Below are positions 34,080 through 42,417 of a stretch of DNA of 64,000 nucleotides, piece after piece. Origin of the DNA: CALNYZ01 sp942490945 (GTDB lineage Bacteria > Pseudomonadota > Gammaproteobacteria > UBA6429 > Thiohalophilaceae); NCBI GenBank assembly GCA_942490945.1, contig CALNYZ010000018.1:558001-622000 (forward strand). The letters run 5' to 3'. The notes beneath the pieces were generated by a model that ran no database searches, had not been told where the DNA came from, and was given only the letters and a program-made list of their open reading frames with translations. A program made the translations under genes and the position numbers. Within the stretch, counting starts at the first letter, position 1, and every line of letters starts with the position of its first letter.

Positions 34080-34457
34080 TCAGGCAGCCATATCTTTCAG
34101 AGCTTTAAGTGCCAGTGCTTTTACCATATTACGTGCAGGTTTTGCTTTAAATACAGTAGGTTCACCGGTAAATGGATTAATACCTTTACGTGCTTTGGTA
34201 GCAGGTTTGCGAACAACCTTGATCTTCAGCAGACCTGGCAGTGTAAATTGGCCAGCACCGTTTTTACGTACGTGACCATTGATAATTTCAGCCAATGCAT
34301 CGAATACATTTGCGACATCTTTCTTTTTCAGCTCAGTTGCTTCAGAAATAGCAGTGTAAAGTTGTGTTTTTGTGTATTTTTCTTTGATTGCTTTTACAGG
34401 TTTGGTTGCGGCGGTTTTTTTGGATGTTTTCTTTTTAGCTTTTTTCTTCGTAGCCAT
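34080..34457 (-). CDS. HU-family DNA-binding protein with a lysine-rich N-terminal tail
   Basis: A 125-residue protein starting at ATG 34457, which has GGAGC 6 bases upstream. The first 25 residues are Lys/Ala/Thr-rich; the rest is a complete HU/IHF fold with GINPFTGEPTVFKAKPARN, the DNA-binding arm motif. It packs and bends chromosomal DNA in the nucleoid. The tail would add non-specific DNA affinity, as in other tailed HU proteins of proteobacteria. It is monocistronic with its own strong terminator. Confidence 0.92.
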   Translation of the reverse strand: MATKKKAKKKTSKKTAATKPVKAIKEKYTKTQLYTAISEATELKKKDVANVFDALAEIINGHVRKNGAGQFTLPGLLKIKVVRKPATKARKGINPFTGEPTVFKAKPARNMVKALALKALKDMAA

Positions 34458-34631
34458 GAGAGCTCCATACAGATTATTAGTTAGGTTGTAATGTTGTATT
34501 GCTGAATACAATAGCATAATCTAAATCGATTTAAAGCTATTATACAGGCATTTTTTCAAGTTTGTATAAATTTCATGAAAAACCCGGGTTTTTTTGCGGA
34601 ACAGACCAACAAGTCTGAATGAAATACTGAA

Positions 34632-34976
34632 ATGGATAATCAATACAGTATTTGTCAACTCGCGGATTTGCAAATAGACAGCTGCAGATCATTCGAGGTC
34701 GAATTACCAAATCGTACGGTTGCAGGGTTTCTCGTGCGCTCGGGCAAGGGAGAAATTTTTGCCTATGAAAATAGTTGTCCGCATACGGGTGTGCAACTAA
34801 ACTGGCAACCTGATCAGTTTTTGGACATTACGGGGCATTTTATCCAGTGCGGCGTACATGGCGCATTGTTTCAGATATACGATGGACGATGTATTCGTGG
34901 CCCGTGTCTGGGGCAGAGTCTGCGTACACTGCAACTGAATGTCAGTGATGGTGTCATATGGTGTGAAATATCCTGA
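34632..34976 (+). CDS. Rieske [2Fe-2S] ferredoxin-like protein
   Basis: A 114-residue soluble Rieske protein. The cluster ligands are C49-P-H51 and C73-G-V-H76 at the spacing typical of Rieske ferredoxins and NirD-type domains. No signal peptide or membrane anchor is present, so it is a cytoplasmic electron carrier. Such proteins serve dioxygenases, reductases or unknown partners; no oxygenase is encoded nearby. The downstream SH3 gene starts close by. Confidence 0.9.
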   Translation: MDNQYSICQLADLQIDSCRSFEVELPNRTVAGFLVRSGKGEIFAYENSCPHTGVQLNWQPDQFLDITGHFIQCGVHGALFQIYDGRCIRGPCLGQSLRTLQLNVSDGVIWCEIS

Positions 34977-35044
34977 AAATGGTTAAAAAACAGTCTGCAG
35001 GATGCGGTAACATCATTATTAATATTTCTGGAACGCTAACCGAT

Positions 35045-35626
35045 ATGAGTACCATGACGCAAAAACATAAAGTTTGTTACCTCGTATTTTTCTGTCTCGT
35101 AAGTATGGCAGCCATCCCTGCTGCATTTGCTGAAGACATCTATATCAGCGATCGATTACGTGTGGGTGTCAGACCCCAGCCCGGACAGCAAATCCCGCCA
35201 AATAATGTTGTTGTGACAGGGATGAAACTGAAAGTCCTTGCACGTAAAAATGGCTTTATCCATATTCGCTCTGAATCGGGAATAGAAGGATGGATTAAAG
35301 ATATTTACGCAATGGATAAACCACCTGCAGAATTGCGTCTGAAAGAAGTCGATATCGCGTATAAAAAACTTCAGGAAAAACTCGATAAGGCAAATGAGAC
35401 CATCAAGGCCATGGAAAATGCGCAAGTTGTACTAAATGAACAAATTGACCGGTTAAAATCACAGCGTGCCGATTTGCAACGTAGTCAGGCAGTACTGATT
35501 GCCAGTGATCCGGATCGTGGTTTGTGGTGGTTTGTCGTTGTGCTGGTTGGTCTTGTGGGCGTTATTGTGGGCTATCTATGGCATCGCTATCAAACAATGC
35601 GGCGACTGGGCGGGTTGCGAGTCTAG
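35045..35626 (+). CDS. TIGR04211-family SH3 domain protein
   Basis: A 193-residue protein from ATG 35045, with a signal peptide (about 10-33, ending AAFAED) directly after it. The mature part has a bacterial SH3 domain (about 40-95), a coiled coil (about 105-155) and a C-terminal membrane helix before RYQTMRRLGGLRV. This is the layout of TIGR04211 proteins such as E. coli YgiM. An upstream in-frame ATG at 34979 would place 22 polar residues before the signal and is less likely. Role in the envelope is unknown. Confidence 0.85.
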   Translation: MSTMTQKHKVCYLVFFCLVSMAAIPAAFAEDIYISDRLRVGVRPQPGQQIPPNNVVVTGMKLKVLARKNGFIHIRSESGIEGWIKDIYAMDKPPAELRLKEVDIAYKKLQEKLDKANETIKAMENAQVVLNEQIDRLKSQRADLQRSQAVLIASDPDRGLWWFVVVLVGLVGVIVGYLWHRYQTMRRLGGLRV

Positions 35627-35657
35627 GTCAGACCTTATTACTATCTGCTGTACTTTT

Positions 35658-37031
35658 TCAGGCAGACAAGGCCAGCGTCATTTCATCCAGCGTTTCCTTA
35701 CCCTGGAACACTTCATCCAGACTGATATAAATCTGCTCTTCTGGAATACCGAGCTTTTTGTATAGTGCGGGGGTTATTTCATCATGATCTGCATCAGACA
35801 TGCCGTGAGTTTTGAGCAGCTGGTCAGATAGTTGCGCTAACCACACGTAGTTTTCATGTTCACCTGTATAGTCAAGATTATGGTGCTGTTTCACGGTGAT
35901 AGTCAGCTCTTCTGGCATGTGCCAACCGGACATTAAGATATTACCAAGCTCGGTGTGATCCGAGCCGAGCAGACGGTTTTCTATCAGCGTGATCGGTGAG
36001 TCAGGTTCCGATTCCACAACCTTATTCAGCCAGGAATACTCATGTTCAAACAACTGTCCGAGGGCAAGAAACCCGATGTTGTGTAACAGTCCCACCAGGT
36101 ACGCCAGTCCAGGTTGCAAGCGATGCTCCCAGTCCGTACAGCTGGCAAGCTTTTGACAGAGCGCAGCGGAGTAGGTCGCATTTTGCCAGAGTTGTTGCTG
36201 ACCGAGAGGCCCTTGTTTTGGCAGCTTGAATGCCTTGCTCATCGACATGCCAAGCGCGAGATGCATCACAGCTTCAAAACCCAGCACACGAAAAATGGCA
36301 TCGGACAAGGTTTTAACATTACCGCGATGGCCAAACATGGCGGAATTGGCGTAGCGAATGATTTGTGCCGCCATCGCAGGCTCCTGCGTAATGATGTCAG
36401 CCAATTGTTCAACCGTTGCATGTCGATTATTACGTAATTGTAATATTTGTGTTGTCAGACCAGGTAACACGGGTAAGCTGGTGAGATTTTTAACGCGCTC
36501 GTTTATATGTAGTGCACGGGTAGAATTTTCAGCGTCCAGCGTTGGTTGTGGATTTTTCAGATCTGAAAAGGAGCTGCCTATGAGAACATCGCTGGATAAT
36601 TGTATGAGGTCGTTGCTGTGCACACGTAGCAGGGATTGGCTTTGATGTGCTTCAAAATAAACCACATCCTGATTGGTTACAGCTTCATCAATAATTAATT
36701 GTACACCCATGCTGGTATTCAACTGACCAGGTCGATTATCAAAATGTTGCAGGAATTTTTTCAGTTCTTTTATATGTAAAAAACGTAGCTTGCGATGCAG
36801 CAGAGTATTGAGCTTGCTTAAATTTAATTGGTGACTCGCGGGCATTAATGCCATCACGGCAACGTTGTCATCCCTGAGCAGTGCAATCCGGGTAAGTTGA
36901 CCCTCAGCCACCGACTTTTGCTGCCAATCATCATCAAGTGTGATGCAATCTGGTGTCTGGATGGTATCGTAATGAATTGCCAGTGAATCGAATAATTTTT
37001 GTAATATAAAATTTAGTGACAAAGAAGCCAT
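35658..37031 (-). CDS. HDOD-domain signalling protein with an N-terminal YbaK-like domain
   Basis: A 457-residue cytoplasmic protein. Residues 1-150 resemble a YbaK/ProX aminoacyl-tRNA deacylase fold (SLAIHYDTI and LLHRKLRFLHIKEL); residues 190-400 form an HDOD domain (LPVLPGLTTQILQLR, GLLHNIGFLALGQLF). HDOD proteins lack HD-phosphodiesterase activity and act in signal transduction. The fusion is found in a few gammaproteobacteria; the target is unknown. It converges with the SH3 gene. Confidence 0.82.
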   Translation of the reverse strand: MASLSLNFILQKLFDSLAIHYDTIQTPDCITLDDDWQQKSVAEGQLTRIALLRDDNVAVMALMPASHQLNLSKLNTLLHRKLRFLHIKELKKFLQHFDNRPGQLNTSMGVQLIIDEAVTNQDVVYFEAHQSQSLLRVHSNDLIQLSSDVLIGSSFSDLKNPQPTLDAENSTRALHINERVKNLTSLPVLPGLTTQILQLRNNRHATVEQLADIITQEPAMAAQIIRYANSAMFGHRGNVKTLSDAIFRVLGFEAVMHLALGMSMSKAFKLPKQGPLGQQQLWQNATYSAALCQKLASCTDWEHRLQPGLAYLVGLLHNIGFLALGQLFEHEYSWLNKVVESEPDSPITLIENRLLGSDHTELGNILMSGWHMPEELTITVKQHHNLDYTGEHENYVWLAQLSDQLLKTHGMSDADHDEITPALYKKLGIPEEQIYISLDEVFQGKETLDEMTLALSA

Positions 37032-37245
37032 ATTGTCCCCAAGTGAGATCCCTCCACAGTAAATTTATATAACGGCCTGATTCTTCAGGATCTTTAACGA
37101 ATATCCCAAAATGTGAATAAATACCACTTTATTTTTACTGACTTGCGACAAAGTGTAGGCTATAACGTTTTAGTTGCCAGTATCGGTTACAATTGACGGC
37201 TAATAATCAATAAATTCGCATAATAAAGCAGTAAAAGAGGTAAAA

Positions 37246-38652
37246 ATGGCGAAAAAAGCGCGTCTCACGGCTGAACAAATTACGCATTTCGAGCCAATTT
37301 CGGCGTTATCGCGTGCGCGACTTGAAGAGTTGGTGACACTTGCCTACGTCGAAAGAATTGGCCTGGGTGTGAGTGTGTTTCGCGAAGGCGATGTGGATAA
37401 CCAGGCTGTTTATTTATTAACCGGTGATGTGCAATTAACCAGTTCTGATGGCAGTATCGACAAGGTACTCAGTGCCACCACGGCACAAGCAAAATTTCCG
37501 CTTGACGACAGTCAGCCCCGACAAATGAGTTGCGTGGCAAATGGCCCGGTTGAACTGCTGCGCATTGATAACAGTGTGCTGGATTACATCATGATGTGGG
37601 ACCAGTTAACCGGTACAGAACAAGAGCCTGTTACGCCAGCGTCAACACCCGTACTCGAGAAGCCTGTCCCGGTAAATCGTGCGCCGCAATCTGCTCAAGC
37701 CGCAGTGGCAGAAGCGTCAGTCAAGAAGCCGCCGGTAGAAGTTAGTCATGCTGCGGATAAAAAGGCCACAGCTCAGCCAGTAGCGCCTGAAAAATTGACC
37801 GATGCGGAACGTTCGCTGAAGGCGAAAATGAAATCAGAGCAGATTCCTCCTTCTCCGCCCAAAGCTGAAACATCAGCAGCGATTGTCGCTATGAATTCCT
37901 CATCAGAACACGACAAGATATCTGCAAGTCATACAAGCGAAGCTGTCGTGGATGCGCAATCCACACAAAAATTCACTGCTGTTAATACCGAGATGTCCGA
38001 GCCGAATGCATGGATGCGTCGTATGCACCACATCATGGCATTTAAAAACATGCCGCCGGCAAATATCCGCATACTGCTTGATCGCATGGAGCAAATTCCG
38101 GTATCCGCGGGTGATACGATCGTGAAACAGGGTGAGGTGGGCGATTATTTCTATGTGTTAACTGATGGCCATGCCAAGGTGACGCGCACGGTAGAACTCG
38201 CCGAGCTAAAGCCGGGTGCCAGCTTCGGCGAAGAGTCGCTGGTGTCAGGTGTTGAACGCAATGCCTCGGTGACCATGCTGAGTGATGGTGTGATGATGCG
38301 GCTGGCAAAAGCAGATTTTAACGAATTATTAAAAGAACCGATGTTGTGTCGTATGTCACCAGACGAGGCAAGAGTCAACGCCGCGAAAGGTGATATCTGG
38401 CTGGATGTACGACATGCCAGTGAATATCATCATGCACAGTTACGCAAAGCCATTAATATACCCTTGCATGAATTGCGTTCAAGACTGACCGAACTGGATA
38501 AATCCAAACGTTATATTTGTTATTGCAATACCGGTCGACGCAGTTCGGCGGCGGCTTTTTTGCTGGTACAAAACGGTTTTAACGCCTGTGTACTGAATGG
38601 AGGCGTACGGGTTATGCCGCAGGAGTTACAAAAGGGTGACCGGTTAATCTAG
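37246..38652 (+). CDS. Protein with two cNMP-binding domains and a C-terminal rhodanese domain
   Basis: A 468-residue soluble protein. Residues 20-125 are a degenerate cNMP-binding domain without the Gly-Glu and Arg residues of the cassette. Residues 130-245 are Pro/Ala/Lys-rich. Residues 265-365 form a second cNMP-binding domain with FGEESLVSGVERNASV, and residues 370-465 form a rhodanese domain with the active loop ICYCNTGRRSSA. It links a nucleotide signal to sulfane-sulfur chemistry. A separate gene, 31531, encodes a related tandem cNMP domain. Confidence 0.88.
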   Translation: MAKKARLTAEQITHFEPISALSRARLEELVTLAYVERIGLGVSVFREGDVDNQAVYLLTGDVQLTSSDGSIDKVLSATTAQAKFPLDDSQPRQMSCVANGPVELLRIDNSVLDYIMMWDQLTGTEQEPVTPASTPVLEKPVPVNRAPQSAQAAVAEASVKKPPVEVSHAADKKATAQPVAPEKLTDAERSLKAKMKSEQIPPSPPKAETSAAIVAMNSSSEHDKISASHTSEAVVDAQSTQKFTAVNTEMSEPNAWMRRMHHIMAFKNMPPANIRILLDRMEQIPVSAGDTIVKQGEVGDYFYVLTDGHAKVTRTVELAELKPGASFGEESLVSGVERNASVTMLSDGVMMRLAKADFNELLKEPMLCRMSPDEARVNAAKGDIWLDVRHASEYHHAQLRKAINIPLHELRSRLTELDKSKRYICYCNTGRRSSAAAFLLVQNGFNACVLNGGVRVMPQELQKGDRLI

Positions 38653-38670
38653 ATTTACCTGCCAATATAA

Positions 38671-39015
38671 TTAACCCGGTGGCCAGCTCATCAGGCGACC
38701 GGCAAGCAGGTGTAAATGAATATGAAAAACAGTTTGCCCGGCTGCAGCATTACAGTTCATTACTACCCGATATCCTTCTTCTGCTACTCCTCGTTCAGCC
38801 GCGACATGTTGTGCAGCTAGATACATTTTCCCCACCAGTTCTGCATCAGCAGCTTTGATGTCGTTAATCGTGCTGATGTGTTTGCGTGGAATGAACAAGA
38901 CGTGTGTTGGTGCTTGCGGATTGATGTCATTAAAGCCAATAACATCATCATCCTGATACACGATATCACCGGGAATATCACCGTTAATTATTTTGCAAAA
39001 TAAACAATCCGACAT
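38671..39015 (-). CDS. hinT: HIT-family nucleotide hydrolase (HinT-like)
   Basis: A 114-residue protein with the histidine triad HIHLHLL (H98, H100, H102), the N-terminal CLFCKIINGDIP and the GQTVFHIHLH end, all typical of HinT. HinT hydrolyses nucleoside 5'-phosphoramidates. It is 18 bases from the convergent cNMP/rhodanese gene. The SD before the ATG is weak. Confidence 0.9.
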   Translation of the reverse strand: MSDCLFCKIINGDIPGDIVYQDDDVIGFNDINPQAPTHVLFIPRKHISTINDIKAADAELVGKMYLAAQHVAAERGVAEEGYRVVMNCNAAAGQTVFHIHLHLLAGRLMSWPPG

Positions 39016-39041
39016 AATCGACTCCTGAATATTTTTATTCC

Positions 39042-40085
39042 CTATGGGCTGGGGTTAGGTTGTGATTGATGAATCGCCTCTATTCCTTTCAGTACTTCAT
39101 CTGACAAACAAAGATCTGCGCTGGCAATATTGTTTTTTAACTGTTGCATGTTTGTTGCACCAATAATATTCGCGGTTAAAAAAGGTCGCGTATTGACATA
39201 GGCCAGCGCCATTTGCGCCGCATCGAGGCCATGCTGCTGCGCCAGTTGTACATATTGTTCGGTAGCACGAATTGATTCCGGGTTACTGTAACGATTGTAG
39301 TCAGGCCAATTCGTCAGTCGCGCACCCGCAGGGCGTGTATTGTTTAAATACTTGCCGGAGAGCACACCAAAGCCCAATGGCGAATAGGCGAGCAAGCCGG
39401 TGTGTTCGCGCATGACCACTTCAGCCAGGCCCACTTCAAAGCTGCGATTTAATAAACTATACGGGTTTTGCACGCTGACGATGCGTGGCCAGTTTTTGTA
39501 TTCACTGACTTTCAGAAATTGCATCACACCCCAGGGTGTTTCGTTCGATAAACCAATGTGGCGAACCTTGCCGCTGTTGACGATATCTTTCAGTACTTCG
39601 AGTGTTTCTTCAATGGCTATCGGATTGTCATCGAAATCGTGTGTATATCCAAGATGGCCGAAGAAATTCGTTTTGCGATCCGGCCAGTGCAGTTGGTAAA
39701 GATCAAGATAATCGGTATGCAGACGTTTTAAACTGGCATCGATTGCAGCTTCGATATTTTTTCGATCCAGACATGTCTGACCATTTCGAATATGTGGTAT
39801 CCAGTCCGGCCCGGGTCCGCAAACCTTGCTGGCCAGGATAATCTGCTCGCGTTTACCGCGTGAGGCCAGCCAGTTACCAATAAATTCCTCGGTCTTGCCA
39901 TAGGTATTCGCATTGGGCGGGATGGCATACAGCTCAGCCGTGTCAAAAAAATTTATGTCATGCGCGATGGCGTAATCCATTTGTTGGAAGGCTTCATCCT
40001 GGGTGTTTTGCTCGCCCCATGTCATGGTGCCGAGACAAATCACGCTGACCTTGATATCGGTATTGCCGAGTGAACGATATTCCAT
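39042..40085 (-). CDS. tas: Tas-like NADP(H)-dependent aldo-keto reductase
   Basis: A 347-residue aldo-keto reductase closely resembling E. coli Tas. It has the opening MEYRSLGNTDIKVS and FFDTAELYAIPP with the catalytic Asp and Tyr, ASKV with the catalytic Lys, and QLHWPDRKTNFFG with the catalytic His. The cofactor end motif GATNMQQLKNNI is present. The enzyme reduces carbonyl compounds; the natural substrate of Tas is unknown. It is 26 bases upstream of hinT on the same strand. Confidence 0.9.
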   Translation of the reverse strand: MEYRSLGNTDIKVSVICLGTMTWGEQNTQDEAFQQMDYAIAHDINFFDTAELYAIPPNANTYGKTEEFIGNWLASRGKREQIILASKVCGPGPDWIPHIRNGQTCLDRKNIEAAIDASLKRLHTDYLDLYQLHWPDRKTNFFGHLGYTHDFDDNPIAIEETLEVLKDIVNSGKVRHIGLSNETPWGVMQFLKVSEYKNWPRIVSVQNPYSLLNRSFEVGLAEVVMREHTGLLAYSPLGFGVLSGKYLNNTRPAGARLTNWPDYNRYSNPESIRATEQYVQLAQQHGLDAAQMALAYVNTRPFLTANIIGATNMQQLKNNIASADLCLSDEVLKGIEAIHQSQPNPSP

Positions 40086-40104
40086 TAACTGTATGCAGTA
40101 GTTT

Positions 40105-41199
40105 CTAACGGAACAAGGTTAACACACCGGTATAACCATACAACCGGTTACCGGCAATTTCACCGTTGGCATAAAATCCAACAATGGGTATGTCAGGAAA
40201 ATATTCATCAATTAACTGCATTTCAAGATTGGGTTTCCCGAACATGTGTTGGCCACGACCAAGACAACTGAAATACAAACCACCTTGTGGTTGTGAGTCA
40301 AGTCTGTCCTTGAGACTCTGCAGCATGCGTCGCATATCGGTGATGGCGGTCTGATGGTCGCGTTTACAAAACATGATTTTGCTTCCCGCCTGCAAGTTAT
40401 CGCCGATGGCGAGATATCCATTTTGCGGATCTATGCCCATGACATTACGTACCAGGTAATCGCCCGTATCACTGCCGCTCACGGGGAAGCCGGCAAAAAT
40501 GTATCCGGCTGCGCGATCGATCTCACGTGCCAGTACTTCACCGATGTCTTCCTTGAAGACGTCAAGAGCCGTTCGATTATCAATTGTCATCGCCATATGA
40601 TGATCACATTCCGTTATAGTGCGCACCGGCCCAATGGGTGAACACCCTTGTGTTAATGCCGTGACTACATGGTCTGCATGGTGAAATACCACACCGCTTA
40701 AACTACCTTCCGTTACCGTGTTGGCAACTTGATAATAGTATTGTTGTGCGGACGTCATGCCACCGACCAGATAACCATGCCCCAGTTGTTCCGGCAAATC
40801 CTGTATCAGGTTTGGTAATTGTCCGTTGCGTGGGTCGCCATGCACTACCGCAAAACGTACACTGTCTGTGCCGGTCAGGGTCAGTGTGTCAGGAGAAGTG
40901 AAGACCTCGAAACTTTCCTTGCTAATATCAGTCACCATCATTACCATGGCGGCCTGATCATAATATTCATTTTGCGTGACATTTATCGCGAGGCCTACCG
41001 TACCAACCCACTGGCAGTGCGCGAACTGCTCTTTAAGACCGGCAAGAATTTTACTCAGATACGCTGCGAACGGATCGGTTACATAAATAAAGCCGAGACT
41101 GGCATTCGCTGTATCGGCATCCGAATCGAGGATTTGTTTCAAACAGTGTTCGAGTGCTGCTTGCCACTTTTGTTCATTGCTGTGCGCATAGGTATACAT
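40105..41199 (-). CDS. FIST-domain sensory protein
   Basis: A 364-residue protein made up of FIST_N and FIST_C domains, recognised from GLAINVTQNEYYDQAAMVMM, GYLVGGMTSAQQYYYQ, and the C-terminal GLYFSCLGRGQHMFG and FPDIPIVGFYANGEIAG. FIST domains are thought to bind small ligands such as amino acids and usually pair with signalling domains; this protein has none. The next gene, tas, begins 20 bases downstream. The partner is unknown. Confidence 0.88.
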   Translation of the reverse strand: MYTYAHSNEQKWQAALEHCLKQILDSDADTANASLGFIYVTDPFAAYLSKILAGLKEQFAHCQWVGTVGLAINVTQNEYYDQAAMVMMVTDISKESFEVFTSPDTLTLTGTDSVRFAVVHGDPRNGQLPNLIQDLPEQLGHGYLVGGMTSAQQYYYQVANTVTEGSLSGVVFHHADHVVTALTQGCSPIGPVRTITECDHHMAMTIDNRTALDVFKEDIGEVLAREIDRAAGYIFAGFPVSGSDTGDYLVRNVMGIDPQNGYLAIGDNLQAGSKIMFCKRDHQTAITDMRRMLQSLKDRLDSQPQGGLYFSCLGRGQHMFGKPNLEMQLIDEYFPDIPIVGFYANGEIAGNRLYGYTGVLTLFR

Positions 41200-41317
41200 G
41201 GTGATTCAGTGTAGCGTCCATTTTTTAAATTTAAAACAATTTGTCACACGATAAAGCGTATAGTGATTTTAATTATAGAGCAATGTCAGGTCTGAACGAA
41301 TAACAAGTGTCGAAGTG

Positions 41318-41350
41318 AAAAAAACCGGGCACATCATTGACGAGCCCGGT
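41318..41350 (-). terminator. Rho-independent terminator of the phosphoribulokinase gene
   Basis: ACCGGGC (41324-41330) pairs perfectly with GCCCGGT (41344-41350); on the minus strand a run of T follows the stem (positions 41324-41318). It lies 27 bases beyond the stop codon. Confidence 0.88.
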
Positions 41351-41376
41351 CGTGTACCAGCTGAAAGGCGTGTGAA

Positions 41377-42267
41377 CTACTTTGCTTTACGTTTTTTTTC
41401 AATTAATTCGTGAATGATTGGGTTTAATACCAATTCCATCGCGAAGCCCATTTTACCGCCCGGTACCACGATTGTATTGGGACGTGACATGAAAGAATCC
41501 TGAATCATGTTCAGAATGTACGGGAAGTCGACATTATCCGGTTTGCGGAAGCGAATCACAATGAAACTTTCATCCGGCGTCGGTATGTCACGTGCGATAA
41601 ACGGATTCGAGGTATCAACAGTCGGCACACGCTGGAAGTTAATATCTGTACGTGAAAACTGCGGAGTGATGAAATGTACGTAGTCATCCATACGTCGCAA
41701 GATAGTATCGACAATCGCATCAGCCGAGTAACCACGCTGTGCGTTGTCACGGTGAATCTTTTGAATCCACTCCAGGTTTACAATTGGTACGACACCGACC
41801 AACAGATCGGTCTGGTTGGCGCAATTGACCTTGCCATCGACAACACCGCCATGCAATCCTTCATAGAACAGCAGGTCGGTACTTTCCTTGATGTCTTCCC
41901 AGGGAGTAAATTGGCCTGGTGTTAACTTGGTGTTGAGGCGTGCATTGTGTTCTGCCGCTTCTTCGTCACTGTGCAGGTAGTAACGACGTTTACATTTGCC
42001 GTTTTTACCATAATCCTTGAAGGTTTTTTCAATCAGATCAAAATGGTTCGATTCCGGACCAAAGTGGCTTAATTGCTTGCCTTTTTTCGCGAAGATTTCG
42101 ATTTGTTTTTTCATCTCGGCGCGATCAAACTGATGAAAGCTGTCGCCCTCGATGATGAGTGGGTTGATTTTTTCGCGAAAGAAAATGTGTTCAAACGCGT
42201 TTTTTACTGTTGTGGTCCCCGCGCCTGACGAGCCCGTTACAGCAATCACAGGATGTTTAGCAGACAT
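41377..42267 (-). CDS. prkB: Phosphoribulokinase
   Basis: A 296-residue class I phosphoribulokinase: P-loop GSSGAGTTT (12-20), IEGDSFHQFDRAEM, the LLFYEGLHGG Walker B region, then YHLHSDEEA-like YYLHSDEEAAEHN and RDIPTPDESF. It makes ribulose 1,5-bisphosphate from ribulose 5-phosphate and ATP in the Calvin cycle. This length and motif set is shared by autotrophic proteobacteria and by PrkB of some heterotrophs, so autotrophy is likely but not proven; no Rubisco gene is in the window. Followed by its own terminator. Confidence 0.92.
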   Translation of the reverse strand: MSAKHPVIAVTGSSGAGTTTVKNAFEHIFFREKINPLIIEGDSFHQFDRAEMKKQIEIFAKKGKQLSHFGPESNHFDLIEKTFKDYGKNGKCKRRYYLHSDEEAAEHNARLNTKLTPGQFTPWEDIKESTDLLFYEGLHGGVVDGKVNCANQTDLLVGVVPIVNLEWIQKIHRDNAQRGYSADAIVDTILRRMDDYVHFITPQFSRTDINFQRVPTVDTSNPFIARDIPTPDESFIVIRFRKPDNVDFPYILNMIQDSFMSRPNTIVVPGGKMGFAMELVLNPIIHELIEKKRKAK

Positions 42268-42417
42268 GCGAACTCCTTTCTATTATTAAGTCGGTTCGGA
42301 TTGAAATTTAAGTAAAGCGTCGAGCCATATTTGGTTAATATTTATACACGCTGGCGCGAGCGAGGACTTATTCTATATAAAAGACGCTCACTTGTCTTGC
42401 TTTGGCTAAGTCTTTGT

